64,000 nucleotides of DNA from Dermatemys mawii. Its lineage: Eukaryota; Chordata; Testudines; Dermatemydidae. The notes under the pieces are model-generated. The model worked only from the letters and a program-made list of their open reading frames with translations, was not told the DNA's origin and made no database searches. A program made the translations under genes and the position numbers. The DNA is taken from positions 18,872,538 to 18,936,537 of the forward strand of contig ML677364.1 of the NCBI GenBank assembly GCA_007922305.1. The letters are read 5' to 3'. Positions 50,046 to 62,760 of the stretch are shown here, one piece after another. The first letter of the stretch is position 1; each line of letters begins with the position of its first letter.

Positions 50046-52377
50046 TGAGTAACATGTTTGCAAGTGTATGAGATTATAGAGAGTGTTAATTCAGATTTCA
50101 AACTCACAACTGAGCAAGTGTGGGATATCATTAAGATTAAGGTTATTAATCATATATTGGATAATTTCCTGGAGATGTAGATTACTAGAAATATTAGGGG
50201 TTACTTTTTAACCAAATCACTGTGCAATAGGTTGAGTACATCTACAAGTGCTGTTTTATCTCAGTAGCTAGAACACAGAACCAAGATTGTTTTGATAGTT
50301 TAGGGCAAGAATGCCTGACCACAATCTTCTAATGCTGATACATTTGTTACTGATACTTCTGATTGAAAAAATCTGCATTTACTGATCCTGTTAGTGCCAC
50401 CCTACACTCACAGGCAATGGGTCAGAAATCCCATTTCAGATTTTCACATGCTGAAATGAGTAAAATCCATTTCAAGTGATGTCAAAATGAATTTCTGGTG
50501 TGCAAAATCACTAAAGACTAACAGATTTACAACTCCAGCATCTTGAAGGGGAAATACTAGAAAAAGAACATATGGAGAACAAAGCTGGAATTCAAATATA
50601 CCGTAAATAGAGAGTTTTTCTTTATATTGGCTGGAGTAAATATTTTAAAGATTTAAAAAAAGAACAAGAAAGCATCCCGATGGTACACTGCTCAGGAACA
50701 GTTAAAAGTGATAAATATATTAGCCTCTTAATTTTGAACTCAAGTCTCTTTGATCATGGTATCTGCCACATACCTGTGATTTTAAGAAAAAGAGATCTGA
50801 GGAGACTTCAATTATGCCTGTAAAGTTTGGAAACTTTTCTGGATAGCTCATTCTTGAACTTTACCGCAAGCTTCTCTGTGTGTGGTTTTATAACAAATAT
50901 GATGTTGACCCCTGTTACTGACTTCTGTTTTTCCCTTCAACCTCTATGGGTGCTCTGACTTATGGCATCTTTGCTACAACTGCCAATAGATTGTTGTACC
51001 ACCCAAAATTATCAGCGTACAGAACTGTCCGGCCACTCCCCTGCCCTGGTATATCCCTGATCCAGGAATTAGGCAGGAGTGACAGGGGGTGTAGGTAGGG
51101 ACAGCATAGGACTACGCCACCCCCCTTTACAGCCCTGATATGTCACAGGAGCAGCGTAAAGCACCCATACCAGAAACCAATGTTTTAGTCTGGCATTTCT
51201 GTGGGTGGCGCATGGTGTAACAACAACAACAAAAAATGCTAATAGGGCAACAAAAATTGTATATTGTTTCAACTGAGCAGCTTTAAATTATTTAAAATGT
51301 TGCTGGAGGTATAATGATATCTCCTTGTGTTTTCTCCCCCTGACCAATAAAAATATTCAGAAAAAATATAGCTCCTTTCAATTTGTGCCCTATTATCACT
51401 GCCCAAGAACACGTTTTCTTAGAGAGGTAGGAAGAATGTGCATGCAAGATGCAGCCATCTATGATCCTTCCCTCTATACCAGTTTGACACAAGTTTAACT
51501 CCACTGAACTTCATTGAAGTTATTTCAGTAACTGGTGTGATAAGAATCAGGTTCAGTGGTGTCTATCTTTGCTGAGAGAGCAAGGGAATTCATAGTGGGT
51601 CTGAATGATGCAGGCCATAGATCACATACTGGCAAGTAGCTGCAGGTAGAGGTGTTCATGGCTGTAATAGCTACTGCTGGTGAGCTTCCTCCTTGAATGT
51701 ATCTTGCATTCCTGCTCCTTGTCTCTGCAGGTATAATGGAATGGACTTCAGTGGGGTCAAGATTTCACCCAATACCTCCATGCACAACTGCTCAGCCAGT
51801 GCATCTTTTCCTCTCTTCCTCAGCCCTTGTTAGGACCCTAAGGAGATTTTATTATTGAAACTAAAGGAGAAGGTCGAATTCAGCCCTGGTGTAAGGGTTG
51901 CACTTGCTCATGACTAGACTAAACTTGGCTCAAATGGATTACATCCTGATTTGTAAAGATGAAATACCTACCATTGGCCCCTTGTCTTCACGCCAGAGCA
52001 CTATTAAACAGGAATTGAATGTTTTCGAATGGAAGGATGATTCAATGGATAAGCATTCTGGTAGTCTTTCTATTAATGCTACAATACGGTCTCATTACTT
52101 GTATCCTCATAAAATATAATTAGGTTTTGAGTGATCACCTTCTTAAATGTTCAGCTGGAGCTACCCTGTGTTTGGAATTCTCACAGATGAATGTAACTTG
52201 AAACTGCTATTCACAGCACTCTTGTAACGCGTCACTTCTAAATATTTCCTGCAATCTATCCTTTCCTTTTAAGAAGATTTTTACTATTGTGTTAGGACTT
52301 CATTTTATTTCGGCTCCTTAGAGTTGAGTTCATACCCATAGCTTTTGTTGACATCAGTATGTTGTGAGGAATAAGTA
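50046..52377. other. Intronic DNA, mostly unrecognised
   Basis: Contains a trace of the common repeat near 51480-51550 and a GC-richer patch at 51025-51200. No domain. ORFs are 73 codons or fewer. Confidence 0.4.
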
Positions 52378-52740
52378 GAGTTGGCCATATTTTTCATCAG
52401 AACAGTTTTTCAACAAAAAGTGCCATTTCTACCAAAATCAAAGTGTTTAGAAAAATATCTCTATTTTAACAATTTCATCTTGAAAAAAACAAAATGAAGC
52501 TTTTTGATTTGGAATGAAATTAATTGGGGTTTAATGTACATTTAATTGGATTTAAATATGGATTTTTAAAGGTTGGAATTGGAACAAACAGAATTTCTAT
52601 TTATTTGTTTACTTTGGAATTTCATTTTGTAGAAAATTTTGAAATGTTTTGTTTTAATTCTGTTGTAGAACATAAATTTTTTTTCTGAAATGATGGTGTT
52701 TCCCATAAAATGGAAAATCTGGTTCTCTCCTCCTTCTGGC
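52378..52740. repeat. Old AT-rich interspersed repeat, copy 3
   Basis: The longest of three similar segments: 'catatttttcatcagaacag', 'tttttcaacaaaaagtgcca', 'tttgtagaaaattttgaaat'. Nonautonomous, not named. Confidence 0.4.
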
Positions 52741-52779
52741 CCCTGCCCCACCAGCTGCTTGCTCTCTCCCATCCTCATT

Positions 52780-53292
52780 CACTTTCACCAGGCTGGGGTA
52801 GGGGGTTGGAGTGCAGGAGGAGGTGCAGCGTGCAGGCTCTGGGAGCGAGTTTGGGTGAGTGGTGTGGACTCTGGCCAAGTGGCACTTAGCTCAGATGGCT
52901 CTCGAAAGTGACCGGCACATCTCTCTGGCAGAGCTCCTGGGTGAGAGGGAGGCGATCTCTGCGCACTGCTTCTGCCTACCTGCAGTTTCCCAGTCAATGG
53001 GAGCTGCAGAGTCGGTGCTTGGGGTAGGGGCAGCACGCGGAGACTCCTGTCCCCCTCAGGGGCCACAAGGACATGCCGGCTGCTTCCGGGAGCAGTGCGG
53101 AGCCAAAGCAGGCAGGCAGCCTGCCTTAGCCCCACTGTGCTGCTGGACTTTTAGCTCCTAAAATCTCCCAGTTTGGCTTCAGTAGCCTCTGGGAGAGGGA
53201 GAGGATGGAATTAATCAGCAGGGCCTGCAGTCCTGCTGGAGTACCCTTGAAGACTCCCAGGGTCCACAGACGCCAGCTTGAGAAATGCCGTA
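52780..53292. repeat. GC-rich hAT-like fragment, one end preserved
   Basis: The interior resembles 59010-59793 ('tgggagctgcagagtcggtg', 'ctgccttagccccactgtgc'). The high end 'cagcttgagaaatgccg' resembles a hAT terminus (GTTTGAGAAACxCTG form). The other end was not found. Confidence 0.5.
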
Positions 53293-54396
53293 TTATACAC
53301 TATGAGTGAAGGTGGGAGAAACTGGCCTATGATGAGCTTGACAACAACCTGACATCATCCTTCACAGCTAGGACTGCACATATTCACATTTAGGTCTAAA
53401 ATTTTTGAAAATATGTGCTACATGTCCTTAAAATTGCTATTTTCCCTTCAAGATACACTATTGCTTTATTTAAATCATTCTTCTGACTAAGAATTATGTG
53501 CATCCACTCAGAGAACAGAATCAATGCCTTTCAGTTTTGATCAATTGCAATTAACCAGTGCTGCTCAGATTTCAAATGCTTGGTAACGAATACTCATAAC
53601 AAATGGTTTCCGATCAAGCCACACAATAAAAAAATTGCAAATAATGTTATGTAAATTTTGAATAACAAGTACATGTGAGGAAATTGTGATGTTCTTACAG
53701 TCATCCTGGATACAGAAGGATAGATGAAATTTGTCAAATAAATTATTCTCTGTGATTTATTCACTGAACTTAGAAGCAGTGATCAAGTATAGTATGAACA
53801 CAAGATAAGACATAGGTTTTTAAATTAAATTTAAATGCTAGAATGTTGACATGAATTTGTTCCATCTAATCCCTGGCACTTTATGATAGTACATTGCGCA
53901 TTATCATGGCACTAAAAGATCACTGCAATGTATTTATTTTTTTGCTTTTAATTTGTTACTTCAGCATATGGCTTGTTTGTGGTTTTTTAAATATGTATTA
54001 TGGTTCAGAATCCTCAATAACCTCATAATTTGTACATAAGGTGGCAAAACTACTGTAGCATTCTTTTGCCTGTCCTCACTTTTTATTACAATGTGGAAAT
54101 GACGGGTCCCATGCATGAATCAGTGTTTTTTAAGTAGCAAAGTGTGTGATCAATTTTTGACCTTTCCAATTCCTTTTTGTATTAGTTAGAAAATTTCTTT
54201 CTCATCCTTCCCTTCTTTTCTTATTTTACCTTCCCACATTGTGCTAATTATGAGTAATTAGTTGTATCATCATTGTTCTCTTCTCAAACACATACTAAAC
54301 TGCCAAGGGGTCAGGAAAAATCAAATCAGTACTGTTTTCATCCCTGCTAATTTGCTTGTACAGTCGGATTAATATAACTATTTTTTGTTTAAAAAG
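53293..54396. other. AT-rich intronic DNA, nothing recognised
   Basis: No domain or element termini. Confidence 0.4.
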
Positions 54397-54398
54397 TA

Positions 54399-55785
54399 CA
54401 GTAACTTCTCAATTAACGTCTTCCTACTTAATGTTGTTTGAAAGTTCTGTTGCTGCTCTATTAGGGAACATGCTGGTTTAAAGTTGTTCAATGCTCCCTG
54501 TAGCGGGGTGGCTACCTGCTCCCAGATAGAAGAGGTTAAAACAGTCCAGGAAAGGCTTGTGACTGGGAGCAAGCAAGCTCCCAGGCTGATTAGAAAGCAG
54601 GCTCAGCTGGGTGGCTGCACCCCCAACAGACCGGCAGGCCCTTATAAAAGGATTGAGAGGCAGGGGCTTGAGAGACACAGTCTCCTTCTCCATCTGAGGA
54701 GGTAGACAGGCCTGGCTGCAAGGGAAGCCTAAGGAGACCCTGAGTGGAGCAGGGCTGGGGCTAGGCTGGGGGAGCTCCAACCTGGAAACCCCCAGGCTGC
54801 AGGGCCTGGTAGACGGTCCCACAAGGGATACAGAGTTGCAGAGGCAGCCCCAGGGCAAGCAGAGGCAGCAGGCCAACCCCCATTGCCGGTGATGAGTGGC
54901 AATTAGACTGCAGTCTGCCCCAGGGAGCGGGGGCAAGTGGTGACTGGCAGTTGCCTAGACTGAGGCAAGGGGGGAGGGTAGGGGGTGGGGGTTCCCTGGG
55001 GAGGGGAGACCCCAAGATGGTGGAGGTATTGTGGGGTACAGCACCTGAGGTAAGAGGGCACTGGGACCTGGGGAGGGGCACCGGTGCCAGTAATGAGTGG
55101 CACCAAACCCAGAAGAGGGTGCTCTAGGGGGCTGGACTACACTAATTCCCAGAAGGACCAGCAGGAGTTGCCAAGGGTGAGTTGCCACGCGCTTACACTC
55201 CCTTATAACGTCATTTGGCTGCCAGCTCTGTCCATTGCTTGTAAGATTTTGTGGAAGAGCAGCAACTTTACAAGGGAGCATTGCACAAGTTCCTCTTCTC
55301 TGCATCCTCCCCCTCTTTCCCAGTGCTTCCCCCACCACCAAACAGCTGTTTGGTGGTGCTTAGGACTTTCTAGAGAGGAGGAGAAGGAGAGAGGATGCGA
55401 CGTGCTTTGGAGAGGAGGTAGAGTGGGTGGGAAGAGGTGGGCCTGGAATGGAGTGTGGATGGGAAGAGGTGGGCCTGGAGCATCCCCTAGCAAAGTCGGG
55501 ACCTATTCTTCTCTGGGTAGGCTGCCGCTGCTGCAAAGGTGCTTCCTAGCGCCCTTGCCTACAGCGGGCTGTGCCTGTGTGGGGTAAGCCAGGGCACTTC
55601 CCAACCATAGTACCGTACTGTACAGTGTATAATGCCTTTTGTCTGTCACCAAAAATATTTCCTTGGAACCTAACCCCCCCACACCCCGCATTTACATTAA
55701 ATCTTATGGGAAAAATTGATTCGTTTAACATTTCACTTGCTAATTTTTCAGGAACATAAGTACAACATTAAGTGAGGAGTTACTG
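54399..55785. mobile_element. Tigger-like DNA transposon relic split by a solo LTR
   Basis: The left end after TA is CAGTAACTTCTCAATTAACG. The right end, inverted, is CAGTAACTCCTCACTTAATG, again next to TA (54397-54398 and 55786-55787). The TA duplication and terminus fit pogo/Tigger-type elements. Inside the right end, 'gtttaacatttcacttgct', 'cttatgggaaaaattgattc' and 'ccttggaacctaac' are typical of this reptile family. Removing the inserted LTR leaves about 680 bp, so it is internally deleted and has no transposase. Confidence 0.8.
54499..55197 (+). mobile_element. Solo LTR with perfect 5-bp TSD, inside the Tigger-like relic
   Basis: 699 bp from TGTAGCGGGG to GCTTACA, flanked by CTCCC on both sides (54494-54498 and 55198-55202). 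'cttataaaag' at 54641-54650 is a good TATA box. A related copy lies at 60022-60643. There is no internal coding region. The 5-bp duplication fits Ty3/gypsy or retroviral integration. Orientation is taken from the TATA box. Confidence 0.88.
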
Positions 55786-55787
55786 TA

Positions 55788-58700
55788 TATAGTTCTAGAT
55801 GTTTTTCTGTATTACTGTATCAAATCTTTTGTGGACTGCAATTGAACATGGCATAATAAAGCTGCGTACAAAAGGAAAGCAAAATGCTGTCAATTTAAAC
55901 TTAAATAATGACAAGTAGCAGGTGTGAGTGCATTTCAAAAGCAAATACCTTAAATATTATTGAGAACTTCTTCCAGTCAGATCTGTTTTTAGCCTAACCC
56001 AGCATTATGTTACAGTTTTTAAAAATGAGATTATAAGAGCTTGATTCTCACACCCTCTCTCGTAGTGCTCTGTGTCTTCTATATGTGTGGTCCCATTGAA
56101 GTTAATTGGATGACTTCTGAAGTAAAGTTCTAATAAACCAGAGTAAGAATATCAGAATCTAGGCGTTAATATGCTTTTGCTATATGACCTTAATGCTTGT
56201 GCAGCACTTCTTCATGATTATCTTTTGCATAACAGATAACGCCCATGAAAAGAAGGTTTGCACTTTGGCTACAAATGATATATCAAGAATTTCATGACTC
56301 CCTTTCTTTATTAATACTTTCTGAATGGGATAATTTTCCCAATATACATAGCTGCAATCCTACTGAAAAAGAGCTGTTTCTTTTCTGTGTTTATTCTAGG
56401 TAACTAAACGCTACAACATTGCTCTCTTTTGTACTCAATCTCTAATGAGCCAAAAAATCCCATTCATCATTGAAATATTTATTAAAGTTCTTAGTCAGTG
56501 GATGTAATTAGATAGACTCGGACTTTCTGCAGGCCATTAGAAACAGATCACTATTAAAAATGCAGGACATGTAAAATAATTTCTGCCATCATTTAATCAA
56601 AGGAATGAAAAATAGAGAACTTTTGACACACAATAGTGAGTCTCATTACTTTTCTATTCACTTTAGTAAGAATTTCCCTCATCCTACATAAGTTGTGATA
56701 GCATCAAAGTTCTGTTTCTTTATTAAGAATTTTGCTGGGCATGGGAAATAATGGGAGATTAGTTTTTACTGTTATTTTGGGTTTTTTCCTTTCAAAATCA
56801 GAATTTACATGGTATATTTTAATGCAGTTTAATATATATCATTATATGTCCTAATGTCTCTCCTTTGGATTTCCTCAAGATTATTTAATGTGCAGCACAT
56901 TAAATATTAGATCTATTAAGAAAGGTTCAATTACATTTATTATTTCCACTGATTATGAAAGTTGGAGAATGAATTTGTAATAGTGAAGTATAAATACATA
57001 TGTTAAACAAAAAGGGCTACATTGTGACTTGGAAGCTATGCTTGGCACTAGAGAAATAAGGGGGAGTCAGAACCCCCTTGCACTCCTGGGTGTGCTACCT
57101 GCTTATTTCATCCTGAGCTCCTGAGGCAGAGAGGCAGGAAATGTGCATAGCTTTGGCAACTTAGACTGAGCCAGCGCAAAGGATGTTGTACTTTGTTGCT
57201 GGGTTATACCAGCAGCAAAATGCTACCACTCCAATGAGGAAGCAGGAAGAGAAATGTGCTTCAGAATTGTGTCTTAGAGGCACAGTGTCTGCTGTGGCTT
57301 CTGGGGAGGTGGAGTATATGCGCCATCCCTTTCTCAATACAGTGCGTGAAAGAGTAGTCTCTAGCCCAAAGACAACAGCTAAGAATGAGCTAGTCTGAGA
57401 GCTAAGTTGGGAGTTTTACAAGTTCAGTAGCAGAGTAGAGGCAAGCAAGAATGCTGATGGTGTAGAACATATGATTCTTTAAAACACACTTACACTCGTA
57501 CTCAATAGAGTGTTTTTGTTTTAATCAGAGCAAAAATATCAAATCTCTAGGATTCTGTAGTAATCTCCATAGCACAATTAAAAAAAACAAACCTGATATG
57601 TAACTTCAAAAAGCACCACACATAATTGCCCTTTTTATTATGCAAGCTTGTTTTTCTTTTTGTTTTTGTTTGTTTGTTTGGTGCTGCCTCAGCATTTCTC
57701 TTAAATAAAGCTTCTATTAATAAAAGAAATTTTCACTTTCGTGAAAAAATATAATATAGCAGATATTGTTTAATTAAATGGCTTGAGCCAAAATCTTCCC
57801 TGATAGCTTCACTAGAATTACACCAAGGATGAATTTGGCCCAGAGTTTCTACAGCACTAAATTACTTGGCAAGTTACTATTTGAAACCAAAAGGCAAAAA
57901 GCTATTAATGGAAAACAGCTTGCGTAGTCCAGTATCATAAATATGTTAGCGGTATGATGATTTCAGCTATTGTGCTACTTCAGCAATTTTCTAGGGAATA
58001 TGCCAGTTGAAGAGGGTATAATATAAAGTAACAGCACTGACATGCTATATTTAAAAACTTTTAAAATTCCTTATCTGTACAGTATATTTCAATAAACTAT
58101 TTAGTATAAAACTGTCTTCATACTGTCCCCAAGATAATTGTTTTGTTAATGCTAGAGCATATAAGACTTACTACCTGTGATAAGATTTTAAATCCCTTTG
58201 CTACCTTACCACTGCACTAATCTGTCTAAGGTTATACACGCTGTTTAATTTATACTTAAATAGAAAGGAAGGAAGAATAGAGAATATTTAATTAAATTAA
58301 AGGACTAAGTTGTCTCATACTAAACCTATTAGATCCTATACCATGTCTGTGACTACTGAACCAGTGTTATGTCATCCAGGGTTTGTGTGGTTTTTTCACA
58401 CCCTTGAGCAACATAAGTAATATCGACTGAAGCAGTAGTGTAAGACAAGCCCAAAGTGTGTTTCTCACAGTTTTTTTAAAAAGAATTTCATATGTTTCTA
58501 TGATACTTGAAAATATTATTATAATCAGTTATGCAATGCTTCAATATATTAGTATCCTTTGATAGAGGAGGATACTTTTATAATAGAAATGTGAAAAGGA
58601 AAATAAAACACACATGCACTCCCCTCTCCTCCCAAAAAAGAGACTCAAACCCTACAAACTGTCTCCTAATATGTTAAGGTATGAAGGCAGGTATGGCTTT

Positions 58701-59001
58701 TAACCTACTTTAGTAATGCTACAGTAGAGACCAAACCTTGCTCATTTTACACAAGCAACCCCTTTGAAGTCACTAGGACTATATTATTAAAGTAAGACAG
58801 ATTTGACATGAAACATACACACACACACTCTCTCTTTCTCTCTCAAGAATTAAGGACAAAATACCTACATCCTATTTCAGTTAAGCACTTCAGTAGCATC
58901 TTTGGAGACTTGTGGCATGTCAACTAGGGTAGCCAACTTTCTAATTTGTGAAAACCAGACACTGAGTGCCGGAAACTCCCCTACCCCGATCTGCCTCTTC
59001 C
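55788..59001. other. AT-rich intronic DNA, nothing recognised
   Basis: Includes the common-repeat trace near 57795-57845 and a short GTTT run near 57660-57680. A (CA)n/(CT)n simple repeat lies at 58820-58845. No domain. Confidence 0.4.
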
Positions 59002-59009
59002 CTCTTAGC

Positions 59010-59793
59010 CAGGGGTGGGGAACCTGCGGGCCAGATTTGGCCCATTGCTTAATTTAATCTAGCCCACGGCAAGTCTCCACGCTGATGACCAGAAGCCCCA
59101 AGCCTTGGCGCCACCCTGCAAGGCTGGAGCCACAAGTGCTGGCTCGCCCCACTGTGGCTCTAGCTCCTAGAAGTGACCAGCATGTCCCTGCAGCCCCTAG
59201 GCGCAGGGGCAATCAGGGAAGCTCTGTGTGCTGCCCCCATCTCCAGTGCTGGCTCTGCAGCTCCCATTGGCTGTGAACTGCATCCAACGGGAGCCTCAGG
59301 TGTGGTGCCTGTGGGTGCAGGCAGCATGCACAGCACAGAGCCTGCCTTAGCCTTGCTGTGCTGCCCTCCAGCCAGGGCCTGCACCCCAAACCCTCTTCCC
59401 CAGATCAGAACCTCTCCTGCACCCAAACTCCCTCTTGTAGCCTGCACCCCGAACCTCCTCCTGCACCCTAGCTCCCTGATCCAGCCCTGAGCCCACTCCT
59501 GCATTCCAAACCCTTTAGGCTCCTCCCAGAGCCCCTTCCTGCATCCAAATCCCTCATTCCAAGCCCCACCCCAGAGTCTGCACCCCCAGCCAGAGCCCCC
59601 ATCTCCTCTTGCACCCCAACCCATGCCCCAGCCTGGAGCCCCCTCCCACATCCTGACCCCCTCATTTCTGGCCCCACCTCAGCGCCTAGGGGAAACCTCA
59701 AGCCCCCTCCCATCCTCGGGGCTTTATGTGGCCCGTGACTGATTTTTTCTGTGGCTCTTTGACCCCAAAAAGAAAAAAGGTTCCTCACCACTG
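59010..59793. mobile_element. Nonautonomous hAT element, GC-rich
   Basis: Left end CAGGGGTGGGGAACCTGCGG, right end (inverted) CAGTGGTGAGGAACCTTTTT. Flanks CTCTTAGC and CTCTAGGC agree at 6 of 8. The interior has irregular tandem C-rich units ('cctgcaccccgaacctcctc', 'cctgcatccaaatccctcat', 'tgcaccccaacccatgcccc'). No transposase. Confidence 0.85.
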
Positions 59794-60021
59794 CTCTAGG
59801 CCCTGGCCCCGGCTCCTCTTCCCACCCCACTGTCACTCGCTGCTCTCTCCACCTCCGTCTTCCTGTCAGGTGAGGAGGGCTTGAGAGATGGAGGTTGACT
59901 GGGGAAGGATGGAGGAAGGAGAGCCGCACTCCAGAGGTTGGGTGGAAAGGAGGTGGCAGGGGAAGGATGGTGAGCAACACTCTGCGGGTGGGTGGGGAAC
60001 AAAGGAAGCTGAGAAGGGATC

Positions 60022-60643
60022 TGTAGTGGGGCAGCTGCCCCACTTCTGGAGAACAAGGGTTAAAAGCAGCCAAGCTAGGCTAATTGGGGAAGCAGCCCAG
60101 GTGTGGCCAGCTCTATCATGGCCCAGCTGGCCTTTATAAGAGCGCTGGGGGCCAAAAGCTGAAGGAGTCTCACTTTAGCTCTGGAGTGGGCAGGGCTAGC
60201 TACCTGGGAGCAAGGTACCGAAGCAGGGCAGTGCTGGGGAAAAGGGCAAGAGGTGCTGGGGAGCTCCAGCCTGGTAAAACCCCAGGCCCAAAAAGGGTAC
60301 TGGAGCTCAGAGGGGCAGCCCAGGGATAGGCAAAAGCAGCAGGGCCTACCCCCTTGCCAATGATGAGGAGCCATTATAGACTGCAGTCTGCCTCCGTGAA
60401 AGGGGACTAGATGATGACTGGCAGTAGCCACTGAGGCAAAGTGGGTTTAGAGGGTTGGGGGTTCCCCAGGGACTGAAGACTGCTGGGGCAAACCCCCAAG
60501 GAAAAGGTCACCAGAGTCTGGGAGGGACGTGGGGCCAGTGGAAGGCAAGACAGCGGCCAGCAGAGGGAGCTCTGTATGCACTAGAGCTAATTCTCAAGAT
60601 GACCAGTAGGAGGCACCACACCAGCGAGTCTCACTTTGCTACA
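60022..60643 (+). mobile_element. Solo LTR, same family as 54499-55197
   Basis: 622 bp from TGTAGTGGGG to TTTGCTACA, with TGTAG/CTACA tips. Shares with the 54499 copy 'cctttataag' (TATA), 'gggagctccagcctgg'-like, 'gactgcagtctgcc' and 'gatgactggcagt' in the same order. Flanks GGGATC and GGGCTC match 5 of 6, suggestive only. Confidence 0.82.
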
Positions 60644-60926
60644 GGGCTCCAGGAAGTGAGCCAGGCCCAAGGCCCCACTCTTCAAACGCAGCGCTCTTCA
60701 GGATCCCTCGTTCTGATCACGGTACCTCTGACCACTGGAGCTGGACAGTTCCTGAGTGTTCTTTCAGCTCCAGCAGCAGCTGCTCTTCCTGCCTTCCCAG
60801 CAGTGGCATGGAAGCTGACTACCTAAGTAACCATCCATAATCAGACTTTTTGTGTTCAGTGAGAGCTACTGATCAAAAACTGGACCCCTGGACACACTAA
60901 TGTCAACACTATGTCTGGGAACAAGC

Positions 60927-61141
60927 CTCCCAGCCCAGATCCACAGACTTATGCTAGCGGGACTCGCACTAGTGCTTTGAAAATAACTGTGTAGACATTG
61001 TTTCGATGTTGTAGCTTGGGCTGGAGCTCAGACTTTCGGGTCCCTCCCACTTTCCCCCAGGACTTGAGAGCCCAACCTGCAACATCCACACAGCTATCGT
61101 GAGTCCTGCTATCACAAGTCTGTGGACCCAGGCTGGTAGGC
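60927..61141. repeat. Foldback element with long inverted arms
   Basis: The left arm 'cagcccagatccacagactt' and 'atgctagcgggactcgca' mirrors the right arm, whose complement reads 'cagcctgggtccacagactt' and 'gtgatagcaggactcacg'. Inner arms 'aactgtgtagacattg' and 'gctgtgtggatgttgcagg' also pair. Related to 34805-34995. Confidence 0.7.
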
Positions 61142-62760
61142 TCACTCACCAGCGCAATGTTGGCAAACCTTCTCCGTTTGAAGTCAGTGGAAGAGGCTCC
61201 AGAAAGACCGTTTCAGGTAATAGGAGAGACTACGAAGAAGTAACTTTAACAACAGGGAGAATATAATCCTTGTAAAAGCTAGAAATATCTGCTGTAGTTT
61301 TAAGATACAAAAATATACATTTATGTTTAACATACAAAAGTATCATCTAGTCTAAAGCTTGGTTGTAACTTATTTTTTGTTTTGTTTTAATTTGCTTTTA
61401 ATAATGACACATCAGGCACTATTAAAAAATAATAGTGTCATCTCTAACAGAACAATGGCTATTTAAAAAAACTAGAGGTTTGAAGGAAGACTACTTCTCA
61501 TATATGAAATCTATTATTTCTGTCTGTTCTGCTCAAACATTGTGTGATTACAGCTAGATTAACAAAGCAAAGAGTATGACATGAACTCCAGTTTTGAAGG
61601 CAGTATTAGGTACACTCCAATAAATCCTCATGTACTTTATTTGACTTTGGCCCTGTTCTCCAGGTGAGTGTCTCGGGCCTCAGACTTAGTTAGCAATAGC
61701 TTCTGCAAAATGACTTATCCCCAATGATAGTTGGAGCTATTGTCATGTCCTGGAATATGAGAGGTATATATTTTTAATTACACTTGGTGGCTGGGGTAAT
61801 ATTCCCTTCTTTATTTTATAATGTGCACAAGTATTGGACAGAAAGTTTTTAGTATGGTACATGTGGCATATTTGTAATGGGCTCAGCACATACTCTCAAT
61901 GGACAAGGTTTAATTCCAGTTTGATTTGATTACCCCCTTGTTCGAGTTGATAACTTTCCCAAATTTTTAGAGGGCAAAATTGGAGGCAGAGTAATTAAAC
62001 CAGAAAAAAGTTATTTTTATTCCAGAATAAAGTGTCTACATAGAGACTTATACTAGTATTGTTATAGCAGAGTATTTACTCCAGTATAGTTGTACTGAGA
62101 AACTTCCCAGTGTAGACAAACCCTTAGACTGTAGGAGTGGGGAATGTTATGGATTAGTTCACTGATATTTGAAAAACTGACTGGGAGTAGAGAAATCAGA
62201 AAGCAAATCTCCCTGTTCCAAAAATGAGCTGAAATCTGAGAAAGATCATGCTTAGCTGCCTTCCTGAGCCATGGTACTTTCCTGGGCATAAGAGATTGTG
62301 ATATGGACAACCTCCTGAGAACAGTAGTTTATCCCTTCAATCAAATATCAGTGTTGATGTGAAATATCCCTTGATTCTGATGAAAAAATAAGAATTCTGC
62401 TAAGCAAATTATTGGAATTTGAAGAATCGTAACACAATCCATGCTATATGGCATGTCTCATTCTAGCTTTACTTACTGTATATTCTTATAACATACTTTA
62501 TTAAATGGTGTATGTGTCCCAGAACTGTGCATGGGTGCCCTCTCTCCAGGCATTAGCACCTATGTATCATCACCTACATCCCCAACCAAGGTGGGCTTCA
62601 GGGAAGAAAAAAATTTCAGGGAGGTGCCAGCTTTATAAGACAAAAGAAACTGAAGCCAGTCGGAGGAGAGCAAGAAGCACCCTCAGCAGGTTCTGACACT
62701 GCTGATTTGAACAGACTTCTTTCCACTGTTTCACGTTCAATGTTTTCTCCCTGTGATTGA
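61142..62760. other. AT-rich intronic DNA; one repeat-end trace
   Basis: 'acttcccagtgtagacaaac' at 62101-62120 resembles the end of a common nonautonomous DNA element, but the partner end is not found. No domain. Confidence 0.4.

Noticed and set aside
52785..53161. Overlapping 100-116 codon ORFs on both strands
   Set aside because: They lie in a GC-rich hAT-like fragment and have no domain.
54478..55587. Several 100-167 codon ORFs in and beside the solo LTR at 54499
   Set aside because: GC-rich LTR composition, overlapping on both strands, no gag or pol motif.
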